Source of the DNA: Argentina anserina
Lineage: Eukaryota > Streptophyta > Magnoliopsida > Rosales > Rosaceae
Length of the DNA stretch: 64,000 nt
Assembly (NCBI RefSeq): GCF_933775445.1
Contig: NC_065877.1
Location: 13,702,001-13,766,000 of the forward strand
Direction: 5' to 3'
Shown in pieces: positions 22,565 to 34,801 of this stretch. The number at the start of each line of letters is the position of its first letter. The first letter of the stretch is position 1. The notes below the pieces were generated by a model. That model ran no database searches. It worked only from the letters and a program-made list of their open reading frames with translations, and had not been told where the DNA came from. The translations under genes were made by a program, and so were the position numbers.

Positions 22565-25009
22565 TACATGTGCATGAGTGAGTTAAATCTAAAAATGGGT
22601 TAAAATTAAAATTAGAAGAAAATATAATATATTGTTGTTATTAAAATTATATAGATAACTATGGTTAGATCATAATTAAAGAGAGACACGTGTCATTTAT
22701 CTAGAATGTGGGCAGATAAATTGTGGTCGGCAAATTTGTTTCACCTCCTCGTCCATCACTTGCTTCAATTTCATGACCATTATTCTACTTAATCTACTCA
22801 CAGTGTTCTTAAATAGTTAAATGACTTACCAAGCCTTCTAATTCTCTTCAGAATTATTTAATTGAAGAAGATGATGATGTAGATCTTAAATGAGGAAGCT
22901 TATAATTAAGCAGAGTTCAAGATAAAATTCCACAAACATTAAAGAGAGTTTAGGATTATGGAATAAATTAAAGAAAAATTAGATATTTTGATACTTATAT
23001 TTAAAATAATTATTATATACAATGTAGGACATGGTTACAGTAGGGAAAGAAATTGGTTAAACTAGAGTTTCATAATTTTTTTTAAACGATGTAATATTCA
23101 AAAATTATAATAAATAAATCCATATTTCAAAAAATTTACGAATTTACTATGTTCTCATGGTATGCACTCTATCCTATTATTTAATAAGAATATGACCATT
23201 TGTCACCGGGTGACACTGTTGTTCTTAAGAATGTAGAATGAAACACAATATTAAGTAACTAGATCCGGACTCAAACGTTATCTTATATAGATGATTTTTT
23301 CTACCGTGCACATATTTCACGATATTAATGACCTCATAGGCACATGTGACGCGTTCTAAGCCGCATATGTGTCCAACTTTTAAAGTGTTGACGTTCTAAA
23401 AGGATTTCACAACATAAATAGAGACCTTAAAATTAAGTCTGGTGCTCAAGAAAGTCTCCAAAAAATACAATGTACCATGGTAAGGCGCTATGAACAGTTA
23501 TATAATAATTTAAAAGAATCTTTTAACCTTGCAACACAGTTGTCGTTGGGAAGGTAGTAGGTTACATACGGTTGACCGCGTGGATTGAATCCTTAAAAAT
23601 AACGAAAGTAGGTGAAATTTTCATTGTTTACATATTTCCATGTTGTGATCACATCCTACGGTCTGTATATGGAAAATATTTTCCTATACGCTTATGCCCT
23701 TAGAGGGGTAGAATGGTATAAATGATCAAGCGTATTGATTGAGACTCAAACGTTACCAAAATGTGAATTTTTTAATGCATTAAATATATCCTATGGTCGG
23801 GTTTCTAAATTTAGTTCACTCAATGTAGTTTTTATTAAAACATATACATTTGCAAATAACTTAATATATAAATTATACAACATTCGTAGCACATTATGAT
23901 TCATGTGACTAAAATTTACTGTATGAAGCATTCACCATTAGTTGTGACCTTGATACTGAGACAAGACCGTGGTTGAAAATTCACCTATTTTCACCGTCTT
24001 TTAGGTCTCGATCTACGTAGCTAACCCTATGTAATATATTATCTCTCTAAAGGCAATCGTGACACGTGGTAAAACAATATCTTGAATGTTTACTTGTGGG
24101 TAGAGCATATTATCATGAAACTTTGATAATTTTTGTAGAAATATTTTGAGCATCAGAGCTAGTTTCAATTATTTTTGAATAGACATCGAAAACTAATTTA
24201 AAGTCAACCTAGGGACATGTGGTGCATTCCTGGCTGCGACACATGTCCACTAATTTTCTATTATACGTAGATTTCAATGTAGTGATGACATCATAGGGTC
24301 GATATTTTCAAATTTTATTTCAATATAGTCGGTTTGGAAATATATATACTTACATATAATCTATGAAATAGGTTATACCACTTTAGTTGGTACATTGTGA
24401 CACATTATGTTTCATGTGGCTAAATTTGACAAAATGAAAATTCAATCGTTGGATGTGATTGTTACACTGAAATGTGTTTATGGTTTAACATTTACGTACT
24501 TCCATCAATGATTAGGTCTCGATCATGAGGTAACATTTTATAACTTAAAAAATTAATGTAAAGTAAAAATTGACCGGCTTTTCATGCATTATTCATATGA
24601 TTTTTCTCTAGTTGTTAGTTTCGAGTTTGAGTAGAGTAACATTAAGGGTACTGAAATTTACACTCCAATTTTTACAAACCACACTCCCAAAAATAATGAA
24701 ATTTCCGGTTTGTCATTCACTTATTTAGCACCTTCCTACTTCAGTCCCTTTTGTAAATGGAGGGCAAATTAAAAATTTCCGTGGTTTTAGAGTGTGATTT
24801 GTAAAAATTGATTTGTAAATTTCAGCTTTCTAACATTAATTGATTTTTTTATATTTTAATTGTCTTTTCTTGTTTAGTAAGTAATAATTGTGATTATCAA
24901 ATTGTAACACATTGGTGCAACTTGTTTATATATCATTGTCTATCATTAATTAATGTTGGACTTTAAAAATTTTATTTTTGCTCACATGTAATGAACGAGG
25001 TAGTCATGT
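22565..25009. other. Non-coding stretch with diverged tandem repeat
   Basis: No gene seen. The part at about 23265-24545 contains old tandem copies (next entry). The rest is AT-rich and unremarkable. Confidence 0.5.
23265..24545. repeat. Diverged tandem repeat with a period of about 500 bp
   Basis: The blocks 23816-24035 and 24321-24543 align with shared landmarks: ATATAC(A)TT(T/A)...CACATTATG(A/T)TTCATGTG(A/G)CTAAA, then TAGGTCTCGATC. Earlier landmarks also recur (GACTCAAACGTTA at about 23271 and 23741; CATC(A/C)TA(G/C)GGTC at about 23650 and 24290). No coding frame survives. It may be the interior of an old DNA transposon. Confidence 0.5.
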
Positions 25010-25012
25010 TAA

Positions 25013-25456
25013 GAGCATCTCAAGGCTCCAACAGCTCATGTAAAACTCAAATAATCTCTATTCTAGAGGAAAAATAACATTTTTTTTTGTTCCAATAGCT
25101 CATGCAATGCATCCTTTATTATAGAGAAAGTGGGTAGAAAGAATGAAAATCTCTACATTTGTAAAATTCTCAAAACTTGTTTAATTCAACTAAAACTCTT
25201 AAATTTATTTTTTTTCCCTTTAGAATTTACTCTCTTTATCTTAAAAAGGAAAAAGTTAATAAAGTCAAAACTTTAATTTTCTATAATTTGAACAAAGATA
25301 TAATATTTCCATATATTCACCAAATTATACAGAATTGCATTTAAGTTTGTCGAATAAAACATAAAAACTGTTGGAGTTGGTGACATTTTTTAATAGAAAT
25401 TTTGTGATTTTCTCCTTTATAATAAAAAATTTATATAAGAGTTGTTAGAAATGCTC
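25013..25456. mobile_element. PIF/Harbinger-like (Tourist-type) MITE
   Basis: The inverted ends are GAGCATCTCAAGGCTCCAAC (left) and GAGCATTTCTAACAACTC (right, complemented), flanked by TAA on both sides (25010-25012, 25457-25459). Ends of GAGCATCTCCAACA type with a 3-bp TAA/TTA duplication are the mark of Tourist-like MITEs. 444 bp, no coding capacity. Confidence 0.75.
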
Positions 25457-25459
25457 TAA

Positions 25460-26591
25460 GTAGACATAATGACATTTCTTATTACTAAATAAATCACAGT
25501 TAACAAATTTATTTTTAACCTATTAATATATCAAATGAATAATTATTCACTGTGATAAAAAAATGGATATAGATTGATTAGTCAACTCTGAGAGATGACA
25601 AATAGTGCTTGAAAATTCTTAATAAGGTACGAGCGCATATCGCAAGTTTCCTCTTGTCCAGCTTCAATAATTACATCATTATTTTTTACTCAATTATAAG
25701 GGAGGGATTCCTTTGTTAGCAAAATCTCAATTGACCCAATCTTTTACTCAATGTCTACATGATGGTGTATTAGAATTTTACTTTGTTAAGTGTGACAAGA
25801 ACGTGAAACATTGTCATACGGGTAATTAAGCAGTATGCTAAGGGTGTATTAATAAATACTAATTAAAGTAAACTATGAATATTTAATAACATACATGACT
25901 CCTTTAAAAAAAATAACATACATGATTTTTAATTTACCTTAATACCCCTTATTCGTATGTACGACCACATTGAGGACAAATAAGTAATTAGCAAATAATA
26001 TTGAAATGATATAATATATAATATCAAAAGAGGCACATGTCATGCAGACATGCTAGTAGATCCATTTGTTACACCCGTGCCTTTTTTTGTCCTCCAAAGT
26101 GTATGTTAACAGCGTGTACGCTGTGAAAGTCCACATGGGTGGAGTGAAGAAGTTCCTCTATTAGATACATAAATTGTTGTCTCTATTGGAAGCGCCGTTG
26201 CCGCCGTACACTATAGTACGTTGCAACTTAATTCTCACATTATGGCTATATGTACGTCACGTAAACCTCTCTATCTATATGTACGTCACTTCACTTAGTT
26301 TTTTTTTAAACCTCTCCACTTAAAATTGTTATTACGTACGTACCCAGTTAAAAAATACCATATATATTTCCTGTGAATTGCAAAATATAATGGACATGAA
26401 TTCAGCCAATAAAGTAGAAAATAGGTAGTGCGTACTAAAACAAGTAGATCCGAGGATCGAATTACAGAGATATGCATGAATGAAAGCTTGTAGACTACTC
26501 AATCAATACACATTTATTGATCAGCAAAGAAGCTAGCTAGTGCATGCTCCCATCCTAATACTCTTGCAGCAGCATGATGATTATCATATAT
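25460..26591. other. Intergenic stretch ending in the GRP3 3' UTR
   Basis: No gene seen. The last 130 bases are the GRP3 3' UTR, with AATAAA on the minus strand at 26518-26513. Confidence 0.6.
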
Positions 26592-27107
26592 CTAGTTCTC
26601 GGTTTCGAGTCCATGACCACCGTGACCTCCGTGTCCTCCACGTCCTCCCTTTCCTCCATGTTGATAGCCACCATTGCTTCCTCCTCCGTTGTATCCTCCG
26701 TTTCCTCCCCTGCCTCCTCCATTGTATCCTCCGTGTCCACCCCTGCCTCCCCCGTTGTATCCTCCGTGTCCACCCCTGCCTCCCCCGTTGTATCCTCCAT
26801 TGCCTCCGTGGCTATATCCCCCTCTGCCATCTTCATTCGAAAATATATTTTAAGGGTCAGAAGGGAAGATAATAGATGATGTACTGAATTCTATTTGTAA
26901 AACTACCCGCTTTACATATGCATGCCTCATGATTGATTTATACATGAATACATTAATTTTAGGAAATTATACAGGCGATCCAGCCAGTCGAAATTTACCA
27001 GTAGTAGTTGGAGTGGTTGACTCAGTTAGGCCACGATGGGCTGAGACCTCAGCAGTGATGAGGAGAACGGCAAAGGCAACAAGAAGCATAGTCTTTGAGT
27101 ACGCCAT
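26592..27107 (-). CDS. GRP3: secreted Gly/Tyr/His-rich protein, 115 aa, two exons
   Basis: Exon 1 is 27107-26999 and exon 2 is 26830-26592; the 168-base intron (GTAAAT...GAAG) is phase 1. The signal peptide is MAYSKTMLLVAFAVLLITAE then VSA; the mature part begins HRGLTEST. The core has three and a half copies of the 11-residue unit GGYNGGGRGG(H/N) at residues 48-88, then an HGG stretch (98-109) and the tail LETEN. The unit repeats are also near-identical at DNA level (33 bp), so they can expand or contract. The Gly-Tyr-Asn/His-Gly composition recalls shepherin-type antimicrobial peptides cut from secreted Gly-rich precursors; this is inference. TATA at 27201-27210 and AATAAA at 26518-26513 make this the best-preserved gene of the cluster. 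The other-frame Ser/Pro-rich open frames over exon 2 are shadows. Confidence 0.88.
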
Positions 27108-27198
27108 TTCTGATCAGATGGTTGCTTACAGTTTGTACCAATGAAATGTAATGCAAGAGGTTATTGCTCTTGGAGTGAAATTAGCGTGGCATTGCGCT

Positions 27199-27212
27199 CT
27201 ATATTTATAAGC
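27199..27212 (-). promoter_or_regulatory. TATA box of GRP3
   Basis: GCTTATAAATATAG on the minus strand, about 94 bases upstream of the start codon, matching the spacing in GRP1, GRP4 and GRP5. Confidence 0.8.
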
Positions 27213-27449
27213 ACTAGCTGCAAGAGAGTGAGAAGATCGAAAGAGTGAGTGATGAGCGACAGAAAAGTCAGAGATCGAGATCAATTTGTGAGCCCTACGT
27301 GTTTAATTATTTTTGTCGTTCTGGAATGGGAAGCAATATACGAACATGATACGTATCAATAATGTTATTATCTTGTATTTATGATAATATGGATATACAG
27401 ATAGGAGTGAGTTTTCTAGCTTAGAACAATTCAATTAATCATGTACGAA

Positions 27450-28259
27450 TTGGAGTCCACGTACAGAAAATATCGAGGGAGGCCATTGCATGAAAGATAA
27501 TTGATTTGACCAAAAAAAAAGAAAAAAGATAATTGACACTAGCAGTCAGGCATGCATGCATAGATAAGATATCGACGAATACAGTATATGCATAGATAAG
27601 ATTTCGACGTCTATGCATGCATGTGCATAGATAAGATTACAGACTAGTTGTACTCTAATGTCCTTATACCGTTACCGACCACCATTGAATTGTATACACT
27701 GACATATTTTTCTCAGGTAAATTAGAGGGAAGGTAAAAGAAGTTTGAAGAAAATTATAGCACGCAGTAATTAAATACCAATACAAGAAGAAAGAGACTTG
27801 CGATACAAACATAAAAAAGTTCTACATACATATATAAGTAACGTTTTGGACAAATCCCAACAGGGTAAACACTTCGAGGGATTTTTTTATTTTTATTTTT
27901 GGGTTTATTAGAACTACCCTTCATGCATGTGGAATGCGCAAGAGGAAGGGTTGCAAGAGAAAGGGTTACACTCATGTGTGCTTGATATTCTTAATAAATT
28001 AAGAAAACAAGTCATGAATCCTCATAAATGGTTTTTGAAAGAAACCACTTGGTTTATAAAAATGACGAAAAATGTCAAAATAGTCATTATACATCCCTTT
28101 GTTACCATCTCCAGATAGTTAAGAAGCTTGTAAGCATACTCACAATGATATATAGCACATGACTACTCATTCTATATGACACACTACTTATTTATCATAC
28201 AATTAAGACTGAACATAACTGTACGACATTAAAAACTAAAACACATGAAGAAGCCTTAA
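27450..28259. other. Distal upstream region of GRP3
   Basis: 27449-27750 is similar to the region beyond the MITE upstream of GRP2 (13695-13990). Three direct copies of GCATAGATAAGAT with a following TCGACG or variant occur at about 27559, 27592 and 27617. No gene found. Confidence 0.5.
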
Positions 28260-28820
28260 GGAGCAGACCATGCCCATCTCCCAAGGCCTAGCCAAAACGC
28301 CTCAGCCCCGACCCAAATGTGTGAGGCCCGACACCAAGCCGAAACCCCTCGCCCAATCGGCAGTAGCAATCCCGACGTCGCTAGCATCAGCATCGGCCAA
28401 CCTTTCCCCAGCACCAGCAACTAGGACCCAAAAGGATCACAGCACCGACCACCTAAGATCAACTGAGTCACAACCAAGAGACATGCACCACACAGATCCG
28501 TCACAATCCAGCCTCGAAACAACCTTTGGCCAACGCGCCCTTGGGCAGATTTGACAGTACCTTCCTTACGATCGATGCCCCTTGCAGACGCCGTCGCCAT
28601 GATCGGATCCCAAAACTCCCATCACGGTCGGAGAATTCACCAAACAAGAGCCTCTCGCCGCCAAAACGATCCATGTTGAGATCCCTAGCATGGTTGCCAA
28701 CCATGATCGACATCCCCCTTGCGAGCAGAACGAGGCCGCTAATCGAAACCCTAGGTTTTGCCTTCCCAGGTTGCTCAGAAGTATCCGGAGGCACCCGCAT
28801 GAGAGAAAAATTTTAAGGTT
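28260..28820. other. GC-richer island with overlapping open frames, unidentified
   Basis: Base composition differs sharply from the surroundings. Open frames exist on both strands (28270-28554 plus, 28800-28501 minus, 28526-28816 plus), none with a motif I know. On the minus strand the island reads like the start of a transcribed region: CT-rich, then AACCCTAGGGTTT-like phrase, then MRVPPDTSEQPG. The island at 51.3-52.0 kb has a similar look. A 5' fragment of a LINE or of a captured gene is possible; I cannot decide. Confidence 0.3.
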
Positions 28821-30843
28821 CGCGGATCAAAATCTTTAGAAAAAAAATTAAGATCAATGAAAGAATGAACAGAAAATTACATCCAAGTATAAGACAAAAG
28901 ATAAGAAAAAAAAACCTGTTATAATTTTTTTAAAACAAATAAGGACATTAACCCAAGCCCAAAAATGAAGTAGTCCCAAAATTGATTAAATAAATATTGT
29001 TAAAATACTCAAAATACCACTGATTTCATGATAATTACCATGCTACCATACCAACAACCGACAAGTTTCTCTCTTTTCTTTTCTAATTTATTATCGACAA
29101 ATTCAAATTTTCGGCCAAACTGTCGATAATTTGGAGAAGTTTCAAACTACAAAGTTGTTCGTTACCTCATGGATTTTCATTTGAGTATAGTGAAGTATAT
29201 ATTTTGAGGATCTTTGAATTTTTTTTACTTTTGATCACTACAATTAGTAGTAGCAGTACCTAAATATCTGTAGTAGCAGCTTCTTAATTGAGTAGTAGTA
29301 GCTTGCAGTTGGCGGTAGCATGTTCAAGGTTTGCTAGTAGTAATGCTTAAAAAAACATAGCACAATAACATGATTTGAAAAGTACAAATGTAGTGGCAAC
29401 TAAATATCCAACGAGTATAATAGCAACTAATTCCAGCAATGTAATAGCAGCTAATTCTAGTGAGTACAGTAGCAACTAAATTCAAACAATATAGTATAGT
29501 AGTATCTAAATTTCAGTTAATATAGTAGCAGCTAAATTTCAACTATGCAGTAATAACTAAATTCTAGTAATTAGTAGCAGCTAAATCCTAGTGAGTATAG
29601 TAGCAGCTAAATTTCAGCTATGCAGTAGTAGATAAATTCTAGTAATGTAATAGCAGCTAAATTTTATTTAGTGTAGTAGAAGCGTTGAAGAATAATTTGA
29701 TTAAAAATGATAATAAATATTAGCCATTTGTAAATGTTCAAATTATTAATGTCTTATTAACACATGGCTACAAAAGAATAATTTGTCCTTATTAGCCTAA
29801 TTGTAAATGTCATGTGATTTTTTGTGTTTTTGATAATTTTGTTTGTTAAGAAAGATTACTTTGGTAATTAAACGTAAGACACATGACAACAACAAAATAA
29901 ATTGTCCTTATCTGCTAAAATATGTGCTTGTTAGTATAAAGACAACTTAGGGTAATCTATACATAATTAACATCTTAATATAGGACTTATGTGTCATTTC
30001 CTAAATATTGAAATTATGTGCTTGAGGCCTTTTTGTTTGTCATTCTCTTCTTGTGACATTTTTTATTTGGATTTAGTATGTTTAATTTATTATCTTGTCC
30101 ATTCAACAATAAATCAAGAGAAGAAGAGTTAAATAAATCATAAATAATTTAAGTAGTTAAAAAATTTAACCAGTTAACCGTAAGTCAACTATCATTCTTA
30201 TTTTATTAATAGAAGAATTATCATAAAAGTTTCTATTTTTTGGAGACCTGTCTATCGATGGACGATGCTCCGCGTAACAAATCTCTAAATTAACTTATGT
30301 GCATCGATCTATCACTCTAAGTCAAGGAAGTTGTTGGGATTCGGTTGATTAGTATCACATAATCTATTGCTTAACACTAGAAGGTCTCCCTTCCATGCAT
30401 GATTTGATCTTCCACGTGAAACACCAAACACGTCGGTGATATAAGAGGAGGATTTCAAATTTTCAACACAGCAGAACAGACACGTATCGTCGGACTTTAA
30501 TTCCGTAAGTAGGTGCCAAAAACCCTACAATAAATGTACGTCGCCGCAGAGTTTGAATAGGGAGGGCATTCACACTGTCGACAGTCAACTAGAGGGGCAT
30601 TGGCTGATGCTTTTTCATCATTTCCCTTCAAAAGGGGGAACAAAAGAAGAAGATTTGGATATCGAAAAAGATTGCAGCGCTGGATAAGCTAGAGAGCCAA
30701 CTCACCAAGCAAAGCATAGTAGCATACGTCCCTCGCTGCGTCACTTTGACACTTACGTATGGAAGCGGGGCCTCGATTTTGTTTTAACTTTTACGGATTG
30801 GAAACACAGTGTCTGACTCACTGCACGTTTGGTTAGTTGGTAC
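28821..30843. other. AT-rich intergenic stretch with a minisatellite
   Basis: No gene seen. Contains the minisatellite described next. A cluster of short T/A-rich repeats surrounds it. Confidence 0.5.
29388..29695. repeat. Minisatellite, unit about 26 bp, about 11 copies
   Basis: Units begin GTAGCAGCTAAATT (variants GTAGTATCTAAATT, ATAGCAACTAATT, GTAATAACTAAATT) and end in T-rich or AGTGAGTATA/CTATGCA tails. Unit length is 24-30 bases. Looser GTAGTAGCAG copies extend left to about 29245. Confidence 0.8.
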
Positions 30844-32093
30844 CTAGACTGCATGGAATCGGAAGCGGGGACGTGGAAGTGAAGCGTTTGAAGCGTGGAA
30901 TCGTTTTTTAAAAAAATTTCTTGGAAGCGGGGACGTTTCGGAAGCACAGAATAAAATAATATATAATTTAAAATATTAACATGTATATATAATATTACAA
31001 AAACAAAAAAATAGCAAATTCAAAGTCATTATCTGATTCATAGCAAATTCAATGTTATTTTCTAAGCTACACGGAATCAGAAGCGGGTACGTGGAAGCGA
31101 AGCGTTTGGAAACGTGGAAACGTTTTTTTTTTAAAATTATTTAGAAGCGGGTACGTTTTAGAAGCGTATAAATAAAATAATATATATATATATATTTATA
31201 TTTATATTTATATATATCAGATCACTTACATGTGGAGAAAAACATATATTCTCCTTTGGCCGGTCGTCACTCTCAACCACCCAATTATAATTTATATTTT
31301 GTTAAATCTGGGTTATGTGTCACATTTCACATCACTCACATGAGAGAAAAAAATATACTCTCCTTTAGCCACCGAGGCAGAATGCCTCTACTCTTTTTAT
31401 TTTTCTTTTCTTTTTATTTTCTGTTCTTTCTTCTTCCTTTTCCCCTACCAGAGAGCCCCGCTCTTTTATGCTCCTCCTTTTCCATAATGCAGCTCCACTG
31501 TCCAGCCTCCTCTCGTCGGTGCAGCAACCCAGAAAAACACTCATCTCTCTGCTGTTGTTTCGTCCATGTCTCCAACTCACTCAAGCATCTTCAGATAGAG
31601 GAGATCGGAGAAGAAGCAATTTTGGGATTTTCTGCAAATTTCGATCGATTTCTCAATCTTTAATGGACGTCTAGCTTGTGAGGTTGAGTCCTAGTTGTTT
31701 CATTCCTTTCTAATCCTTCCTTACATTGAATTTCATGGATTAGATATGAATTGGAATTTTTCCTCTTTTATGTAAATTTTGTCTTCCGTGGACGTTGAGT
31801 TTTCCGGTGAAACATCGACCTTCTGGTGCTCAACACTAATATTCAGAAGTAAGATATCCTCTTCCTCACGTTTTCAGTCCTCTTTTGATTCCAATTTCAC
31901 AATTTGGAAATTGAATTGGGTTTGTCCCTGCGCTTCCTCTTTAATTGTGATAACACGCTTCCAAATTGGAACTGTGCGCTTCCACTGCGCTTCTAAAAAC
32001 AACTTTTCCGGAATCGCGCTTCCGACGCGCTTCCGAGCGATTCCGATTCTAAAGCGGGACTCGGAGCAATGGTGAAGCTTCCGTGTTACGTAG
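30844..32093. mobile_element. hAT-like non-autonomous element (1250 bp), 8-bp target duplication
   Basis: Flanked by GTTGGTAC on both sides (30836-30843 and 32094-32101). Left end CTAGACTGCATGGAATCGG, right end complemented CTACGTAACACGGAAGC. A second copy of the left end (CTACACGGAATCAGAAGCGG) starts near 31069, so a partial tandem or nested insertion exists inside. The interior (31370-31680) is CT-rich and resembles a plant 5' UTR rather than a transposase. The family recurs at 58705-59249. The subterminal zones are full of GGAAGCGGG/CGTTTCC motifs. Confidence 0.75.
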
Positions 32094-32101
32094 GTTGGTA
32101 C

Positions 32102-33204
32102 TGGTAATGATCACAGGGAGCTATCTCGTCATCAATGCTCTAATTAATATGAACTTCTCGAGTAGTAGTGTACGTTCCTCTATCTTGTGAATTTGAAGCC
32201 AGTTTATGTTTATGATGAGACTTACAAAGTTTCATTTTCTCTTAGAACACCCAATATGGTATAGCACGTATGTTATTTAGCTGCATGCCTAGCTTACTCA
32301 AATATATATCACTGTGTATTTGGCGTAGCTGTGACTTAAAAGAAAAATTGATTTATATTTATTTCTGAACATAAGTTACTGATAAGTAAAATAACTGAGT
32401 ATTTGGTAAACAAACTTTTTATAAGTGACTTTTAATAACAAATATTGTGTCATAGTATTTGATAAACCCAAATTGACTTATACTTATATTCGTGAAATGA
32501 CTGATTTGAACATCAAATAATTGTATGTCTTATTAACTTCCTATATACAAATCTCAGAACATTAATCAATCCAAATAGAAGAAATCATGGAGAATCAAAT
32601 ACAGTGAATATGAACATATTAGTAAAAGGATTCACCTCCTTGAAATGTTTGAGAAAAGCTCAATTAACCTAAATACAAGAAGAATTCATTCTCAAACCAT
32701 TATTAGAAATAAACCCAATGTAAAACAACCGGACAATTTCTCAAACCTGCAAATGTCTATAGGTTCGTTTGAAGATAATAATAATCTACATCTAATAATT
32801 ATGGCTTAGTTTGACATTGTTATGTTGTGAGTATAATTGGTTTTGAATTACTGTGAGCGTTTTGCTTTTTTGAGTGCTCCAAAAGCATCAGTGTGGCTTG
32901 TTCTCGGTTAATTTATAAGTTGGTTCGATCAGTTTAGGTGTAACTCGTCAGTCCCAGGTTCTTATACTGCTTCAGATTTTCATCAACTCAACTATGTACC
33001 TCACATTTTAGTCATTCGTGTTTATAAATTTGTTTTATTTCTCAAAATGCCGTTTGAAATTTTTTACTGCTTTATTTTGTTTGCATTAATAGCATTGTAC
33101 TTGAAGAGGAGTTAGCTCTTATTCAATTAAATTTGGCAGCTAACTTAAACAACAATAAAAGAAAGGATTTGTCTATACTGACGGACACATGTTATGCTTT
33201 TCAC
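32102..33204. other. Intergenic stretch, nothing recognised
   Basis: AT-rich, no coding frame of note, no RNA gene seen. Confidence 0.5.
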
Positions 33205-34293
33205 TAACTCTACTACTCACAATGCAATTGAGGACGGCATGATTTATGAATGCATATATATTATATAACATGCATCAGTGTACTACTATAGAATTTTCAA
33301 TGTAAGAGTAAACTTTTATGTGTGTTCCTTTTATATATCTTGTAGGGCACGGAAAACCCTATTGCTAGACAACCGATTTTAGTTTCAAGAAGAATATAAT
33401 TGACAGTTAAATCAAAGGCATTCGTATGTTTTGTGTGGTTTTCATAAATGAACATTTTTGCGTTAGAATTTTCCGATCTTCATATGATGCGTATTTTTTA
33501 TATATATTTCATATGATCAAGAAAGCGTGCAGAAAATCGTAAATTTAGAGTCGATGGAGAATAAACATACGTTGAACAAACAAAATATAATCCAAAGAAT
33601 TAAGATGAATTAGGGGTTGAAGAAAAACCATTATACTCGATCGTAATCAAGTGCATGACCGCACGCCAATATATACTTATATAGTATATACTAGCTTGAG
33701 AGGACTTGGAATTATTCTTTGTTTTTCGAAAGTTCTTGAGAAGATGTCAGTTCTACACACTAAACCCTGCGCCACTCTACGTATACTTTCGTCATTCATG
33801 CATATATTGCCCCATACAGTTCCTGGGAAATTTTCTGGCTAGCTAAAAGCTGGTGCTTTCGATCGGAACAACCCAGCTAGGGTGAGTTCCTATTGCAAAA
33901 AAGAATTCGAAGTTGGTGCTTCCATAGAGAAGTTTACAATTACCTTATACAACATTAATTATATATATCCTTGAGCTGGTCCGCCATGTCTCTAGAATTT
34001 TGTTTAGGTGTCCTAGCTAGCTCTCGTATAATTATCCTTTTGCCACTCTCGATCCGATAGAGCTAGAGGTAGACAAAAACGCATGATCGAGTTCATTTAA
34101 CATAAGGCGGATCATAGATAGTTCATGACATGAAGATTCAAGGATCGATCGAGTGAGAGTTTTGAGAACTGCTCATCCGACACACATTTATTATTTATTG
34201 CGAAACAAGCCACTACTGATTCCATATTAATTAATACTGCGGACGCCTGCAATGTTCACCACTACATGCATACGTACAAGGGGCCATCATCAT

Positions 34294-34655
34294 CTAGTTC
34301 TCAGTTTCAGTCTCAACAGTGTGAGGTCCATGCCCTCCGTGTCCACCGTGTCCTCCATGTCCTCCATGGCCGCCGTGTCCATAGCCGCCGTGTCCATAGC
34401 CGCCGTGTCCATGACCATGTCCGTGGAAACTATCAGTGTTGGCGCTTTCTACACTCGAAACAATCTATGCGTTAGAGTAAAAGCGATAAAGAAACATAGT
34501 ACAGTCAAATTATAGAACGCAGTTCAAGAGAAAATGAGAAACTCACCAGTAGTAGTGGTAGTCTCAGCTAGATTACGGTGAGCCGAGACCTCAGCAGAGA
34601 TGAGGAGAACAGCAAAAGCAAGGGCGACAAGAAGAAAAGTCTTTGAGAATGCCAT
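34294..34655 (-). CDS. GRP4: secreted Gly/His-rich protein, 87 aa, two exons
   Basis: Exon 1 is 34655-34547, exon 2 is 34448-34294; the 98-base intron (GTGAGT...GTAG) is phase 1. The signal peptide is MAFSKTFLLVALAFAVLLIS followed by AEVSA; the mature part begins HRNLAETTTTT. The core (residues 44-77) is built of HG, GGY and HGG units with about 14 His, the most His-rich of the cluster, and ends with GPHTVETETEN. A secreted metal-binding or antimicrobial peptide precursor is plausible but not shown. TATA at 34754-34746, two AATAAA-type signals at 34199-34187. GRP5 is its duplicate. A hAT-like element sits 47 bases upstream of the TATA box. Confidence 0.87.
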
Positions 34656-34745
34656 CTCGATTTTTCTTGATTGCTTAAGAGTATGTAGGAAGGTATGCAA
34701 GAGGTGATTGATTTCTGAGTGAAGTTCATGTTAGCACAGCCCTCC

Positions 34746-34754
34746 CTATTTATG
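34746..34754 (-). promoter_or_regulatory. TATA box of GRP4
   Basis: CCATAAATA on the minus strand, 91 bases upstream of the start codon. Confidence 0.75.
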
Positions 34755-34801
34755 GACTTCTTGGCCTGGAAGCACTGATACATCGAGTACGTACGTGGAT
34801 G

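Noticed and set aside
31232..31663. 143-codon open frame
   Set aside because: CT-rich low-complexity interior of a hAT-like element; no motif and the opposite strand is equally open.
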